DNA from: CBDFGN01 sp965247065
GTDB lineage: Bacteria; Bacteroidota; Bacteroidia; Cytophagales; Cyclobacteriaceae
Length of the DNA: 64,000 bases
Direction: 5' to 3'
Assembly (NCBI GenBank): GCA_965247065.1
Contig: CBDFGN010000005.1
Span: 434,001 to 498,000 of the forward strand
The notes beneath the pieces are model-generated. The model saw only the letters and a list, made by a program, of their open reading frames with translations. It had not been told where the DNA came from and made no database searches. A program made the position numbers and the translations under genes. Of this stretch, positions 1 through 8,085 are shown piece after piece (the stretch's first letter is position 1; every line of letters begins with the position of its first letter).

Positions 1-158
1 TTCAAAATGTCGGAATTGGTCTTACCGTAAACGTACTGACTGGTCTCCTGATCAGTGAGGTGGTAGCCGAACTGCTCAAGAAACATCAACCAGGCTTCCT
101 TGTGATAGAAGTTATTGTCCACCAATACCCCGTCCATGTCAAAGATCGCAGCATTCAC
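1..158 (-). CDS. HAD-family phosphatase/phosphomutase, N-terminal part (cut by window edge)
   Basis: The reverse strand encodes about 52 residues before the left edge. They carry the HAD motif I DMDGVLVD near residue 7, with the two aspartates that act as nucleophile and acid/base, followed by a helical cap start (NNFYHKEAW) as in beta-phosphoglucomutase-like enzymes. I chose the GTG at 156-158 because it places motif I at the usual distance from the N-terminus; an in-frame TTG lies 12 bases upstream and no in-frame ATG precedes motif I. The gene begins 13 nt after the VOC gene's stop, so the two are probably co-transcribed. Substrate cannot be inferred. Confidence 0.75.
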   Translation of the reverse strand, partial: MNAAIFDMDGVLVDNNFYHKEAWLMFLEQFGYHLTDQETSQYVYGKTNSDIL

Positions 159-171
159 CGAAGGCAAATGT

Positions 172-567
172 TTAGTACCAGGGATCGGTTCGAGCGACCA
201 GTTGCAGAGCCACACCCCAGGGATCGCGTAACATTATCAAGCGGGTTCCATTTGGTAAATTGACCTCCTCGACAAATGACGCCCCGGCCTCGATCAGCCG
301 TTCTTTGGTTTGATCCAAATCGCCGGTCACAAAAGCATGATGATAAACCAGGTGACTCTGTTGAAAATAGTCAGGAACTGAGGCCGCAGGGTTGTTGTAG
401 ATCTCAATGGAGGTATATCCCTCGGAATCCGCCAAAAAGTGAGTGAAAGGCGGCTCTTTTAACGCGATAACTACACGAAGGCCACAATGGTCTTTATACC
501 AATTGGCCATTGCAACCGGATCAGGAACGTTGATAGCAATATGCTCTAATTTCATATGTTCAGCCAT
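172..567 (-). CDS. VOC (glyoxalase/bleomycin-resistance) superfamily protein
   Basis: A 131-residue single-domain protein with the paired beta-alpha-beta-beta-beta modules of the vicinal oxygen chelate fold. Candidate metal ligands are the His in LEHIAIN near the N-terminus, the Glu in SIEIYNN, the His pair in YHHAF and a Gln near the C-terminus (ALQLVA). The open frame reaches back to 603, but the family N-terminus (KLEHIAINV) sits just after the ATG at 565-567; a second ATG four codons later (555) is also possible. VOC proteins are lyases, isomerases or dioxygenases on small molecules; the substrate cannot be read here. It precedes the HAD gene in the same direction. Confidence 0.75.
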   Translation of the reverse strand: MAEHMKLEHIAINVPDPVAMANWYKDHCGLRVVIALKEPPFTHFLADSEGYTSIEIYNNPAASVPDYFQQSHLVYHHAFVTGDLDQTKERLIEAGASFVEEVNLPNGTRLIMLRDPWGVALQLVARTDPWY

Positions 568-603
568 TGTGGGCAATATAATCCAAAATCCTTTTGGTTT
601 CAA

Positions 604-926
604 TTACCAGCAACCAACTTCAGAGTTAACCACTAAGTCATGAGCAGGCAAACCGATAAAAAAGTGGCCGTGGGCTCAGGGACCGATCGTCGATGGGTAG
701 GAATCATACAATCTTCGGCAGCTCTGAGAATTCAGGATTGAGAATTGAGAATTGAAAAAAATCCTATTGACTAACGACCAATGACCAAATTCATTCACTA
801 ACACCAGCAGCTGGAACCAGTCCGTGGATATAAACCATCCAGCCTCAACTCTCAAACCTCCAAACCATCAAACCCTCAAACCTAACATACTTTCAATTTT
901 AAACTTCAAAACTTTAAACTTCAATC
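604..926. other. Intergenic region with A/C-rich low-complexity repeats
   Basis: No credible gene lies between the end of comM and the VOC gene. The stretch holds short degenerate tandem words: GAATTGA-type repeats near 728-752, and a C/A-rich run at about 845-890 built on CAAACCTCCAAACC. A similar run occurs after tolC near 36340-36385. The 97-residue plus-strand frame over 824-1117 is the antisense of this repeat and the comM tail and has no protein-like features. Confidence 0.5.
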
Positions 927-2462
927 TCATTTCGCCCATTCATCACGATCAAGGCTACGGTATTGAATCGCCTCAGCTAAATGTTCAATTTGGATTGAAT
1001 CTAGTCCAGCCAGGTCTGCAATGGTTCGGGAGACCTTCAATATCCTGTCGTAGGCCCTTGCTGAAAGCCCCAATTTTTCAATGGCAGTTTTCAATAGTGC
1101 CTTTCCTGACGAATTAATTTAACATACCTCTTTCACTTTTTGAGATGACATCATAGCGTTGGAATGGATTCCATTCTGGCTAAAACGGCTCTTCTGAATA
1201 TCCCGGGCCGCAATTACTCTTTGTCTGATGTTGCCGCTATTTTCGTTCTTGTTGAGTGAGGTCATTTCGTCGAATGACACTGGAGTGACCTCTACATGGA
1301 GATCTATCCGATCCATCAACGGGCCCGAAATCTTGTTCAGGTATCGCTGGACCATTCCGGGGGGGCAAACGCATTCTTTGTCGGGATGATTGTGGTAACC
1401 ACAGGGACAAGGATTCATGCTAGCCACCAGCATAAAGTTTGCTGGAAAATCCAGCGATACCCTGGCCCGGGATATTGAAACTTGTCTTTCTTCCAGCGGT
1501 TGTCGTAATCCTTCGAGAACGTTGCGTTGGAATTCGGGTAATTCGTCCAGGAAAAGCACTCCATTATGCGCCAGGGATATTTCCCCAGGTTGAGGGAATC
1601 CACCTCCCCCTACCATGGCAGCATCACTGATGGTGTGATGAGGGGATCTAAAGGGACGGTTGGCGACTAGATTTGCGTTGGTTCCAAGCTTTCCGGCCAC
1701 GGAATGGATCTTAGTGGTTTCCAAGGCTTCCGTCAGAGACAAGGGTGGAAGAATGGAGGGCAATCGCTTGGCCAACATCGTTTTCCCCGATCCCGGGGGA
1801 CCGATCATGACCACATTATGACCTCCCGCTGCGGCTATTTCCAGGGCACGTTTTATATTTTGTTGCCCTTGAACATTTTCAAAATCTGAATCATAACAGT
1901 CGTAATTGTCGAAAAAGAGATTACGCGTGTCGGATAAGGTGGGTTTGATCTTAACCTCGCCCTCAAGAAAGTCCAGCGCCTCCTTGAAAGATTCTACCCC
2001 AATTACGTTAATATTATCCACAATAGCGGCCTCAGATGCATTTTGCCGGGGCAGGATGAGTGCCCTGAAGTCACGCTTGCGGGCTTCAATAGCAATGGGC
2101 AGAGCTCCTTTTATGGGTCTCACGGCGCCAAAAAGAGATAGTTCCCCCAGGATTAGGTATCGGTCAAGGTCCATCAGTTCTGATTGACCTGACGACTTAA
2201 GAATGCTTAGTGCTATTGGAAGATCGTAATAGGGGCCTTCTTTTTTCAGGTCTGCGGGAGCCAGGTTAACGATCACCTTTTCACGGGGCATCCAAAACCT
2301 GTTATACTTAAGAGCGGACTCGATGCGGTGCTGACTTTCTTTTATTGCATTGTCGGGCAAACCCGACATAAAGAATTTCGTACCGCCAATTACATTTACT
2401 TCTACAGTTATAATGCATGCATCGACCCCGTAGACCGCGCTTCCATAGGTTTTTGCAAACAT
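927..2462 (-). pseudogene. comM: ComM/YifB-family Mg-chelatase-like AAA+ protein, interrupted by one in-frame TAA
   Basis: ComM is a hexameric AAA+ helicase that promotes branch migration during natural transformation. The reading frame from ATG 2462 carries the N-terminal Lon-like domain, Walker A GPPGSGKT at residues 221-228, a Walker B region (VLFLDELPEF), a Cys cluster (NPCPCGY...CVCPPG) and the start of the C-terminal domain. It then meets TAA at 1119-1121 (codon 448). The same frame continues without a shift through the conserved C-terminal stretch KLGLSARAYDRILKVSRTIA and ends at TGA 927-929. The two parts together give 511 residues, the normal family length. A CAA-to-TAA or AAA-to-TAA change, or a sequencing error, would explain it. 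Its ATG overlaps the gmhA stop by one base (TAATG), implying translational coupling. Confidence 0.85.
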
Positions 2463-3040
2463 TATCCTACCCTTTTTTCAATCAAAAGGATAAGGATGTG
2501 GATGATCTTAATGTGCACCTCCTGAATACGATCCGAGTATCCTTGGTGCTCGACTCTGATTTCCACGTCGGACATCCGCCCAATTTGGCCGCCGTCTTTT
2601 CCGGTTAAGGTTATCACTTTCATTTCCTTTTTTTTGGCTTCTTCTATCGCCTTTATAACATTAATAGAATTGCCGCTGGTTGTGATACCCAGTAAGACGT
2701 CATTTTTTTTCCCAAGGGCCTGAACAAAACGAGAAAAAACGTGATCAAAACCGTAATCGTTGCTTGCGCAGGACATAAAAGAAGGGTCGGAAATGGCAAG
2801 AGCCGGCAAACCCGGCCGGTGGTCACGGAATCGGCCTGACAACTCTTCGGCGAAATGCATGGCATCGCACAAAGATCCGCCATTACCACATGAGATTATC
2901 TTGCCTCCCTCCATTATAGAATCAGCCATGGACTGAGCGGCTCGTCCTATCCTGTCCAGGTTCTTAGGGTTTGAGATGAAATTTTCAAGAACGGCTGCAG
3001 CCTCTCTAAGTTCTTCCAGGATCAGAGAATTATTTTCCAT
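2462..3040 (-). CDS. gmhA: D-sedoheptulose-7-phosphate isomerase (SIS domain)
   Basis: GmhA converts sedoheptulose 7-phosphate to D-glycero-D-manno-heptose 7-phosphate, the first step to ADP-heptose for LPS core. The 192-residue protein matches the family length and is a single SIS domain. It shows the phosphate-binding loop ISCGNGGSLCDAMHFAEEL (residues about 49-67), the conserved SGRFR, and the second sugar-phosphate loop GITTSGNSINVI. Its stop overlaps the start of the interrupted comM gene and it follows the small membrane protein gene by 21 nt, so these three form a short minus-strand operon. A broader assignment to the DiaA-like SIS group is possible but the SGRF motif favours GmhA. Confidence 0.85.
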   Translation of the reverse strand: MENNSLILEELREAAAVLENFISNPKNLDRIGRAAQSMADSIMEGGKIISCGNGGSLCDAMHFAEELSGRFRDHRPGLPALAISDPSFMSCASNDYGFDHVFSRFVQALGKKNDVLLGITTSGNSINVIKAIEEAKKKEMKVITLTGKDGGQIGRMSDVEIRVEHQGYSDRIQEVHIKIIHILILLIEKRVG

Positions 3041-3061
3041 TATTGGATGCCGAGGTCTTGA

Positions 3062-3400
3062 TCAGGCGGCCGAGCCCTCGCTCGCCCCGGTTAGCACCTC
3101 GCCTTTTTCAGGCCGATTGGCCGACCCGCTTAGCTTGGCCTTTACCTCGATGTTTTCATTTTCCAGTTTCGTAATTATTCTTTTGAACTTACGGTACCTG
3201 ATAAATTCAAATCCGAAACCTATAAGGAATAGCACGATCCCCAGACCTGATAGGTAGTGGATAAATTGATAGCCACTTAGCAGGTTTGGGTATTTTCCGA
3301 ACAGGTAGGAGGTGAATCCGAAGATTAAAGCGTTGAAAAAGAAGAACACCAGGTAAAATACCCATCGAAGGATCCGGATTTTCAAAGTATCCTTGAACAT
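3062..3400 (-). CDS. Small two-helix membrane protein with charged C-terminal tail
   Basis: I do not recognise this 112-residue protein. It has two hydrophobic segments (about residues 10-32 and 44-66) joined by a short loop, then a basic stretch (RYRKFKRI) and a short coiled-coil-like helix rich in Glu/Asn/Lys, ending in a Gly/Ala/Ser-rich tail. This layout is typical of small inner-membrane proteins with a cytoplasmic tail. It lies 21 nt upstream of gmhA in the same direction, so it may be co-expressed, but no function can be assigned. Confidence 0.65.
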   Translation of the reverse strand: MFKDTLKIRILRWVFYLVFFFFNALIFGFTSYLFGKYPNLLSGYQFIHYLSGLGIVLFLIGFGFEFIRYRKFKRIITKLENENIEVKAKLSGSANRPEKGEVLTGASEGSAA

Positions 3401-3495
3401 GAATTTTCAATATAGACAAAATGGTTCAAAAGAAGGTGGGCCCTCGGGTAACTGATGAGCAAGAAAATTATTCACAGTGGTTGAAACGCCTGATA

Positions 3496-5196
3496 TTAGA
3501 AATCATATTCCCTTTTGGGAATATTCCATCTTATGGCCAGGGATGAGTAGGAGGAGTTCGAATTTCGAACGACTATTTGACTGCCCAGATCTCGAAAGAC
3601 TTGTTTGAAATCCAGAAAGAAGTTGTGCTTAAGTTGATAAGAGGCACTGAAATCAAAAAACAGAAGATCTGTGGAAACCCCCTGGCCTATCTCGTTTCCA
3701 AAATCCTGCTCCCGGGTACCGTTATCCAACAGAATGTTTCCGCCCCAATTGCTGCCTCCAGCATCAGTTCCTTTATTAGTCACAAGAAGTTTTCCCACCA
3801 GGTTAAGCCTGTTTAATGGCTGGTATCTTACGATTGTAAGAAACTCACTGAAATTGGCCCCTAGGGGATGCGCCAGGGATTGCCGATAATTCGAGTGATT
3901 TGTGAAATTGGTCTGGTGCGAATGGGTAAAGGGTCTGACCACGTTGTATTCCAATTGCAGGTCCAGATTCGACAGGTTGAAAACATCGATGTATTTAACG
4001 CCCAGTTGAAGGGCCCATTTGTTGCCCCACCATCCGCTGCCGTCAGTGGCATTCTCCAATAGGAACTCATCCACGACAATCTGACCGTAAGTGGAGAATT
4101 GATTAAGAAAGTTCCACTTAAAGTCCAGGCCCAACAATACATTGTCCGGACTCCCGCTCTGTTGTTCGATGGCCCTCAAAAATATGACCGGATTGAGGTA
4201 CTCAATTTTGAAGGGATTATGGCCAGTGGAATCCTGGCGGCCGAACACAACCGTTTCGAAAACTCCAATATTTAAATTGTCAGTTACATTAATACTGAGA
4301 TGGTGCATCGACATCCATTTATGTGGGTAATTGTCATTACCCGCAAGTCCGCCGGCACTTAACCTTAAAACATCGGCGGTCATTTTTGTGAACAGATTTT
4401 GATAGTTCAGCCGCCACACGCGGGTATTGATCTTCCAGAATAGATAATTGGATGAAAAATCAGACAGGACAAAGGTCCTGTGGCCGCTGCCAATTACATT
4501 CTTATCGTATCCAAATTGGGTATGGATATGTTTAGTGAACCTCCAGGTAATGTATCCTTTGGGGCTAAAAAAATCGACCCCATTATCCTTGAAGGTCTTC
4601 CAAAAGCCTTCGTTGGGTATCACACCGAGAGTATCGGTAAAATTTTGTACATATTGTGGAAATCGCGCTTGAGTCTCGCCCAGGAAAGAATAGAACCCGA
4701 CTTTGTCATCAACAATTCCGCGGAGCTCAAAACCACGGGTGTTTATATAGGTCTCTTTGTCCAGGTCCGTATCGTAACCAATACCCAGGTTCAGCACCGG
4801 GCTTACATGGAGTTGAAAATCGGGCACCCGAACATGATAGAAATCGGACTTGCTTTTGTACAGGTGTTTTAGGAATGGTTTCTTACTCTTATAAGCTTCA
4901 TCATCTTTGGTCCATTCCCAATTGTCATCCCGGAGATATTCAAGGTTAAATTGGTCAGTTGGTGACAACTGTTGTCCGCTGGAGATAATACTATCGGTGA
5001 GACGCACGATTCCGTCTCGTGGATACGGCCTGACCTGGCTGAAAAATCCTTCGGACAGCCTGCCTCTCTTAATCTCGAACCGGTCAACAAGATGATAGTA
5101 ATCGGAGTTCCACGGCACGTAGACACTTTGAGCAAACAGGCCTAAACTGCACGCTTCGAAACATCCCAACAGAAGTACACTTTTCAACACTTTCAT
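3496..5196 (-). CDS. Outer-membrane beta-barrel protein, Wzi/RemB-like
   Basis: A 566-residue secreted protein with a signal peptide (residues 1 to about 22, cleavage after LFAQ) and then a long series of alternating amphipathic strands rich in Tyr, Trp and Phe, ending in a terminal strand with aromatic residues (REYDF). The N-terminal mature region (VPWNSDYYHLVDRFEI) and the later barrel strands resemble the Wzi capsule-assembly/RemB gliding-motility-associated family of Bacteroidota. RemB has been linked to gliding in Flavobacterium, but many members have no known role and no gld/spr genes are adjacent. The family call is moderately sure; the function is not. Confidence 0.65.
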   Translation of the reverse strand: MKVLKSVLLLGCFEACSLGLFAQSVYVPWNSDYYHLVDRFEIKRGRLSEGFFSQVRPYPRDGIVRLTDSIISSGQQLSPTDQFNLEYLRDDNWEWTKDDEAYKSKKPFLKHLYKSKSDFYHVRVPDFQLHVSPVLNLGIGYDTDLDKETYINTRGFELRGIVDDKVGFYSFLGETQARFPQYVQNFTDTLGVIPNEGFWKTFKDNGVDFFSPKGYITWRFTKHIHTQFGYDKNVIGSGHRTFVLSDFSSNYLFWKINTRVWRLNYQNLFTKMTADVLRLSAGGLAGNDNYPHKWMSMHHLSINVTDNLNIGVFETVVFGRQDSTGHNPFKIEYLNPVIFLRAIEQQSGSPDNVLLGLDFKWNFLNQFSTYGQIVVDEFLLENATDGSGWWGNKWALQLGVKYIDVFNLSNLDLQLEYNVVRPFTHSHQTNFTNHSNYRQSLAHPLGANFSEFLTIVRYQPLNRLNLVGKLLVTNKGTDAGGSNWGGNILLDNGTREQDFGNEIGQGVSTDLLFFDFSASYQLKHNFFLDFKQVFRDLGSQIVVRNSNSSYSSLAIRWNIPKREYDF

Positions 5197-5254
5197 CTTG
5201 TTTTGAGTAACGCAAGATAAGGAAAGTTTGTAAGGTCGTGGCTTCCGATAGATC

Positions 5255-5275
5255 CAAAAACCGCCTCACTGAGGC
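5255..5275 (-). terminator. Intrinsic terminator after the HtrA-type protease gene
   Basis: Read on the minus strand, a GCCTC-AGT-GAGGC hairpin (5263-5275) is followed by GG and five T residues (poly-A at 5256-5260 on the plus strand). It lies 10 nt after the protease stop codon and before the Wzi/RemB-like gene. Confidence 0.6.
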
Positions 5276-5284
5276 CTGAGTTGG

Positions 5285-6316
5285 TTATTTTAACTCAGCG
5301 GGAGTGACCCAAATGGTTTGTTTTTCTCCTTTTCGGAGTATGTCCAGTTGACGGCGTATTCCTATAGTTTCCTCGCTGAGGATTCTGTGCAAATCGTCAA
5401 TGCCGCTTACTTCGGATCCATTGAATCCGATAATTACATCGCCTTTCTTAAGGCTGTCATTGCCCGCCTTACCGTCCGTTTCCACGTCATGTACCATAAT
5501 GCCACTGTGCTGGGAGAGCTTGTTATAATTGGTCACCCTGATGGGCAGGGCAAAGTTCTGGCCAGCGATGCCAAGATAGCCGCGCCGTACCCTTCCGGTT
5601 GAGAATAGTTTGCTAATGACATACTCAGCTGTGTTGGATGCGACCGCGAAGCAAATTCCCTGTGCAGGTAGGATCATTGCGGTATTGATCCCTACCACTT
5701 GGCCACTGGCATTTACCAATGGACCTCCGGAATTCCCCGGATTGAGGGCGGCGTCTGTCTGAACTACGTCGTCAATCAGCCTCCCGGTACTTGCTCGCAA
5801 AGAGCGTCCTAGGGCGCTTATTACTCCGGCAGTAACGGTGTATTGAAAACCGTACGGATTCCCGATGGCGATGACCAATTGGCCAACCTGCAATTGCTGG
5901 GAATTTCCAAAAGATGCATGATGTAAGCTGTCGGCATAGATTTTGATCAAGGCCGTATCCGTTGATGGGTCGTCTCCAATCTGCTCGGCTTTGAAAGACC
6001 GACCATCTTGTAGATCAACCTGTATACTCACTGTCCCTGAGACCACGTGGCTGTTCGTCACTATGTAGCCATCGGAGGAAAGAATAAAACCTGACCCAGA
6101 TCCCCCCGAATCCGGTTGTCTTCGTTTTTGGGTAGACTTTTGAGCTTTTTGTACCGTAATGTGTACAACAGACGGGCTTACTTTCTGGGAAGCTCCTATG
6201 ACGGCCTGGGAATAAGCATCCATGAGGTTGATCTGATTTGATCCTGGGGCTTTCGTCCCATTGGAGGCTTTGACTTTCGCTTTGTAGCTTATGAATTCAT
6301 GCATATGTTTCGGCAT
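5285..6316 (-). CDS. S1C-family trypsin-like serine protease with PDZ domain (HtrA/DegP-like)
   Basis: HtrA proteases degrade or refold damaged proteins. This 343-residue protein has the trypsin fold with catalytic His90 (TNSHVVSG), Asp120 (STDTALIK) and Ser196 (NPGNSGGPL), then one C-terminal PDZ domain (about residues 240-340; the carboxylate-binding region is near RRGYLG). Unlike DegP/DegQ it has no signal peptide or membrane anchor: the N-terminus is polar (MPKHMHEFISYKAKVKASNG) and leads into LMDAYSQAVI, a pattern also seen in a group of leaderless HtrA-like proteins. It may therefore act in the cytoplasm. A missed upstream signal-peptide start is unlikely because the frame upstream offers no hydrophobic stretch. 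Confidence 0.85.
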   Translation of the reverse strand: MPKHMHEFISYKAKVKASNGTKAPGSNQINLMDAYSQAVIGASQKVSPSVVHITVQKAQKSTQKRRQPDSGGSGSGFILSSDGYIVTNSHVVSGTVSIQVDLQDGRSFKAEQIGDDPSTDTALIKIYADSLHHASFGNSQQLQVGQLVIAIGNPYGFQYTVTAGVISALGRSLRASTGRLIDDVVQTDAALNPGNSGGPLVNASGQVVGINTAMILPAQGICFAVASNTAEYVISKLFSTGRVRRGYLGIAGQNFALPIRVTNYNKLSQHSGIMVHDVETDGKAGNDSLKKGDVIIGFNGSEVSGIDDLHRILSEETIGIRRQLDILRKGEKQTIWVTPAELK

Positions 6317-6459
6317 TACGTTTCCATCGACATAAATCGTACCGGACCACGTTAGGGTTACATTTTGTCAGTAATGTCAGGTTTTGCGGAGGAAGTCTTT
6401 TTGTGATTATTGAGAGATTTGTTTATTCTTGTGCCCTCATTTTAAAAACGAGCAGAGCG

Positions 6460-6705
6460 ATGAAAAAGGACCTGCATCCAGATTACCACGAGGTTGTTTT
6501 TTATGATACCTCCAGTGAATATAAGTTTTTGACCAAGTCCACTATGACTTCCAAAGAGTCCATAAAATGGGAGGACGGGAAATCCTATCCACTGGTCAAA
6601 ATTGAAGTAAGTTCTGCCTCGCATCCTTTTTACACCGGCAAGAAAATATTCGTTGATACAGCTGGTAGAGTTGAGAAATTTAACCGTCGGTACAAGAAGA
6701 AATAG
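6460..6705 (+). CDS. rpmE2: 50S ribosomal protein L31 type B
   Basis: L31 bridges the 50S and 30S subunits. The 81-residue protein begins KKDLHPDYHEVVFYD and has the signature SASHPFYTGKK and the basic end FNRRYKKK of the zinc-free (type B, C-minus) form; the Cys ligands of type A are absent. The frame opens upstream at 6403, but the family N-terminus fixes the ATG at 6460. It is a single-gene unit ended by a strong terminator. Type B L31 commonly replaces the zinc form when zinc is scarce, but whether another copy exists cannot be seen here. Confidence 0.95.
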   Translation: MKKDLHPDYHEVVFYDTSSEYKFLTKSTMTSKESIKWEDGKSYPLVKIEVSSASHPFYTGKKIFVDTAGRVEKFNRRYKKK

Positions 6706-6721
6706 ATCTCAAACGATGATT

Positions 6722-6754
6722 AAAAAAAGCCTTCAAGTTTGGAAGGTTTTTTTT
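6722..6754. terminator. Intrinsic terminator after rpmE2 (bidirectional shape)
   Basis: The hairpin CCTTC...GGAAGG (with flanking A and T runs that extend the stem) is followed by eight T residues. The A-run on the 5' side would let it work in both directions, but only rpmE2 reads into it. Confidence 0.85.
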
Positions 6755-6790
6755 ACGCCCATCAGATCGCATTCCCTATCCAAAAAGAGC

Positions 6791-6798
6791 TATTTTTG
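6791..6798 (+). promoter_or_regulatory. Candidate -7 element TATTTTTG upstream of the GlmU-like gene
   Basis: The octamer fits the Bacteroidota -7 consensus TAnnTTTG and lies 50 nt before the start codon, in the only gap between the rpmE2 terminator and this plus-strand operon. No clear -33 TTTG is present at the usual distance, so the call rests on the -7 box and position. Confidence 0.45.
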
Positions 6799-6848
6799 AA
6801 CAATCTTAACCCTCCTTTATTCGTAGATCATTGATTATTAACTAGTTA

Positions 6849-8054
6849 ATGTCTTATCAACTTCTTCTTTATGACCCGCCGCGAGCCTTAGAAAACCTGT
6901 TGCCATTCACATATGTTCGACCGGTCAGCACTTTGCGCGTAGGTATCCTGACTATCTTAGAAAAGTGGGAGCGGCGCTTGGATGCTAAAGCCGGTTACAT
7001 TACCAGGGACTATCTTCAGAGGAAATATCCCAGCGAATCCTTTGATCAGTACCTGGTAATAAATTCGAGCCTGTGTCCAGATGACCAATTGGTCCAGGAC
7101 CTGGGCAAACTGGAAATCGGAGAGGCTTTGATAAAGAATGGAAGTCTGATAGGCTATCGTTGCAATCATTCAGACCTGGAGAAGTGGAGAAATGATCCTG
7201 GTGATCAGGACTTTAAGACCTATGAATACGTACCCGACATCGTACAAATAAACAAGGTCTGGGACATTCTCCAGCATAACCCGAATGAAATTGAAAAGGA
7301 TTTCGATCTTGTGACGGCTGACAGGAAATCGGCGCCGATTACCGATCCATATACCAGGATTTATGATACTAGTAGGGTTTTCGCTGAGTCCGGGCTGGTT
7401 GTTCGTGATGCTACGATCAATGCTTCCGAGGGCCCCGTCTATATTGGCCCAGATGTGGTGGTACAGGAGGGCGCCGTTATCAAAGGCCCTTTAGCCATTG
7501 GCCAGGGATCCAGCATAAGCATGGGCTCTAAAATCCGGGGCAATGTTTCTATGGGGCCGTTTTGCAAAGTGGGGGGAGAGGTGGTTAATTCGGTCATTCA
7601 AGGATATTCCAACAAAGGGCATGATGGATTTCTTGGGTCTTCGGTGGTGGGCGAATGGTGCAATCTAGGTGCGGATAGCAATACTTCGAACCTAAAGAAC
7701 AATTACGCGGATGTCAAACTATGGAATTACCGAGCCGCTGAATATGAATCTAGTGGAAGGCAGTTTCTTGGACTTATGATGGGAGACCATTCAAAATGTG
7801 GAATCAATACCATGTTCAACACGGGTACAGTAGTAGGGATCTCAGCCAATATCTTTGGTGAGGGATTTCCATCCAGATTTGTTCCTTCTTTTTCCTGGGG
7901 AGCAACTCAGGGGTTTGAGACTTTTCGCCTGGATCAAGCGCTGGAGGTAGCTCAAAAAATGATGGAACGTAGACAGCTGAATTTGGAGGAATTCGACCGG
8001 GAGATTTTGAAGGCCGTATTTCATGAGACAGCTCCATGGCGAAGCTGGGAATAG
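6849..8054 (+). CDS. GlmU-like putative sugar-nucleotidyltransferase with left-handed beta-helix
   Basis: A 401-residue protein of the Bacteroidota-type GlmU-like group. The N-terminal half (about 1-170, beginning YQLLLYDPPRALENLLPFTYVRP) corresponds to the divergent nucleotidyltransferase-like domain; it lacks the classic GxGTRM loop of GlmU, so pyrophosphorylase activity is uncertain. Residues about 190-340 are hexapeptide repeats that build a left-handed beta-helix (IGPDVVVQEGAVIKGP, GSKIRGNV), as in acyltransferases. It is the first gene of a plus-strand run into the delta-prime-like gene, hemC, the cyclophilin and the RmlD-like gene. True GlmU activity should not be assumed. Confidence 0.8.
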   Translation: MSYQLLLYDPPRALENLLPFTYVRPVSTLRVGILTILEKWERRLDAKAGYITRDYLQRKYPSESFDQYLVINSSLCPDDQLVQDLGKLEIGEALIKNGSLIGYRCNHSDLEKWRNDPGDQDFKTYEYVPDIVQINKVWDILQHNPNEIEKDFDLVTADRKSAPITDPYTRIYDTSRVFAESGLVVRDATINASEGPVYIGPDVVVQEGAVIKGPLAIGQGSSISMGSKIRGNVSMGPFCKVGGEVVNSVIQGYSNKGHDGFLGSSVVGEWCNLGADSNTSNLKNNYADVKLWNYRAAEYESSGRQFLGLMMGDHSKCGINTMFNTGTVVGISANIFGEGFPSRFVPSFSWGATQGFETFRLDQALEVAQKMMERRQLNLEEFDREILKAVFHETAPWRSWE

Positions 8055-8085
8055 TTTTTTACCAATAAACACAGGCAGTCAGGCC

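Noticed and set aside
824..1117. A 97-residue plus-strand open frame
   Set aside because: It runs antisense to the comM tail and through the CAAACCTC repeats, is rich in Asn/Pro/Leu, and has no domain pattern.
1119..1121. Recoding of the comM TAA as an unusual amino acid
   Set aside because: Selenocysteine uses TGA and pyrrolysine TAG; no recoding signal for TAA is known in bacteria. A nonsense mutation or error is simpler.
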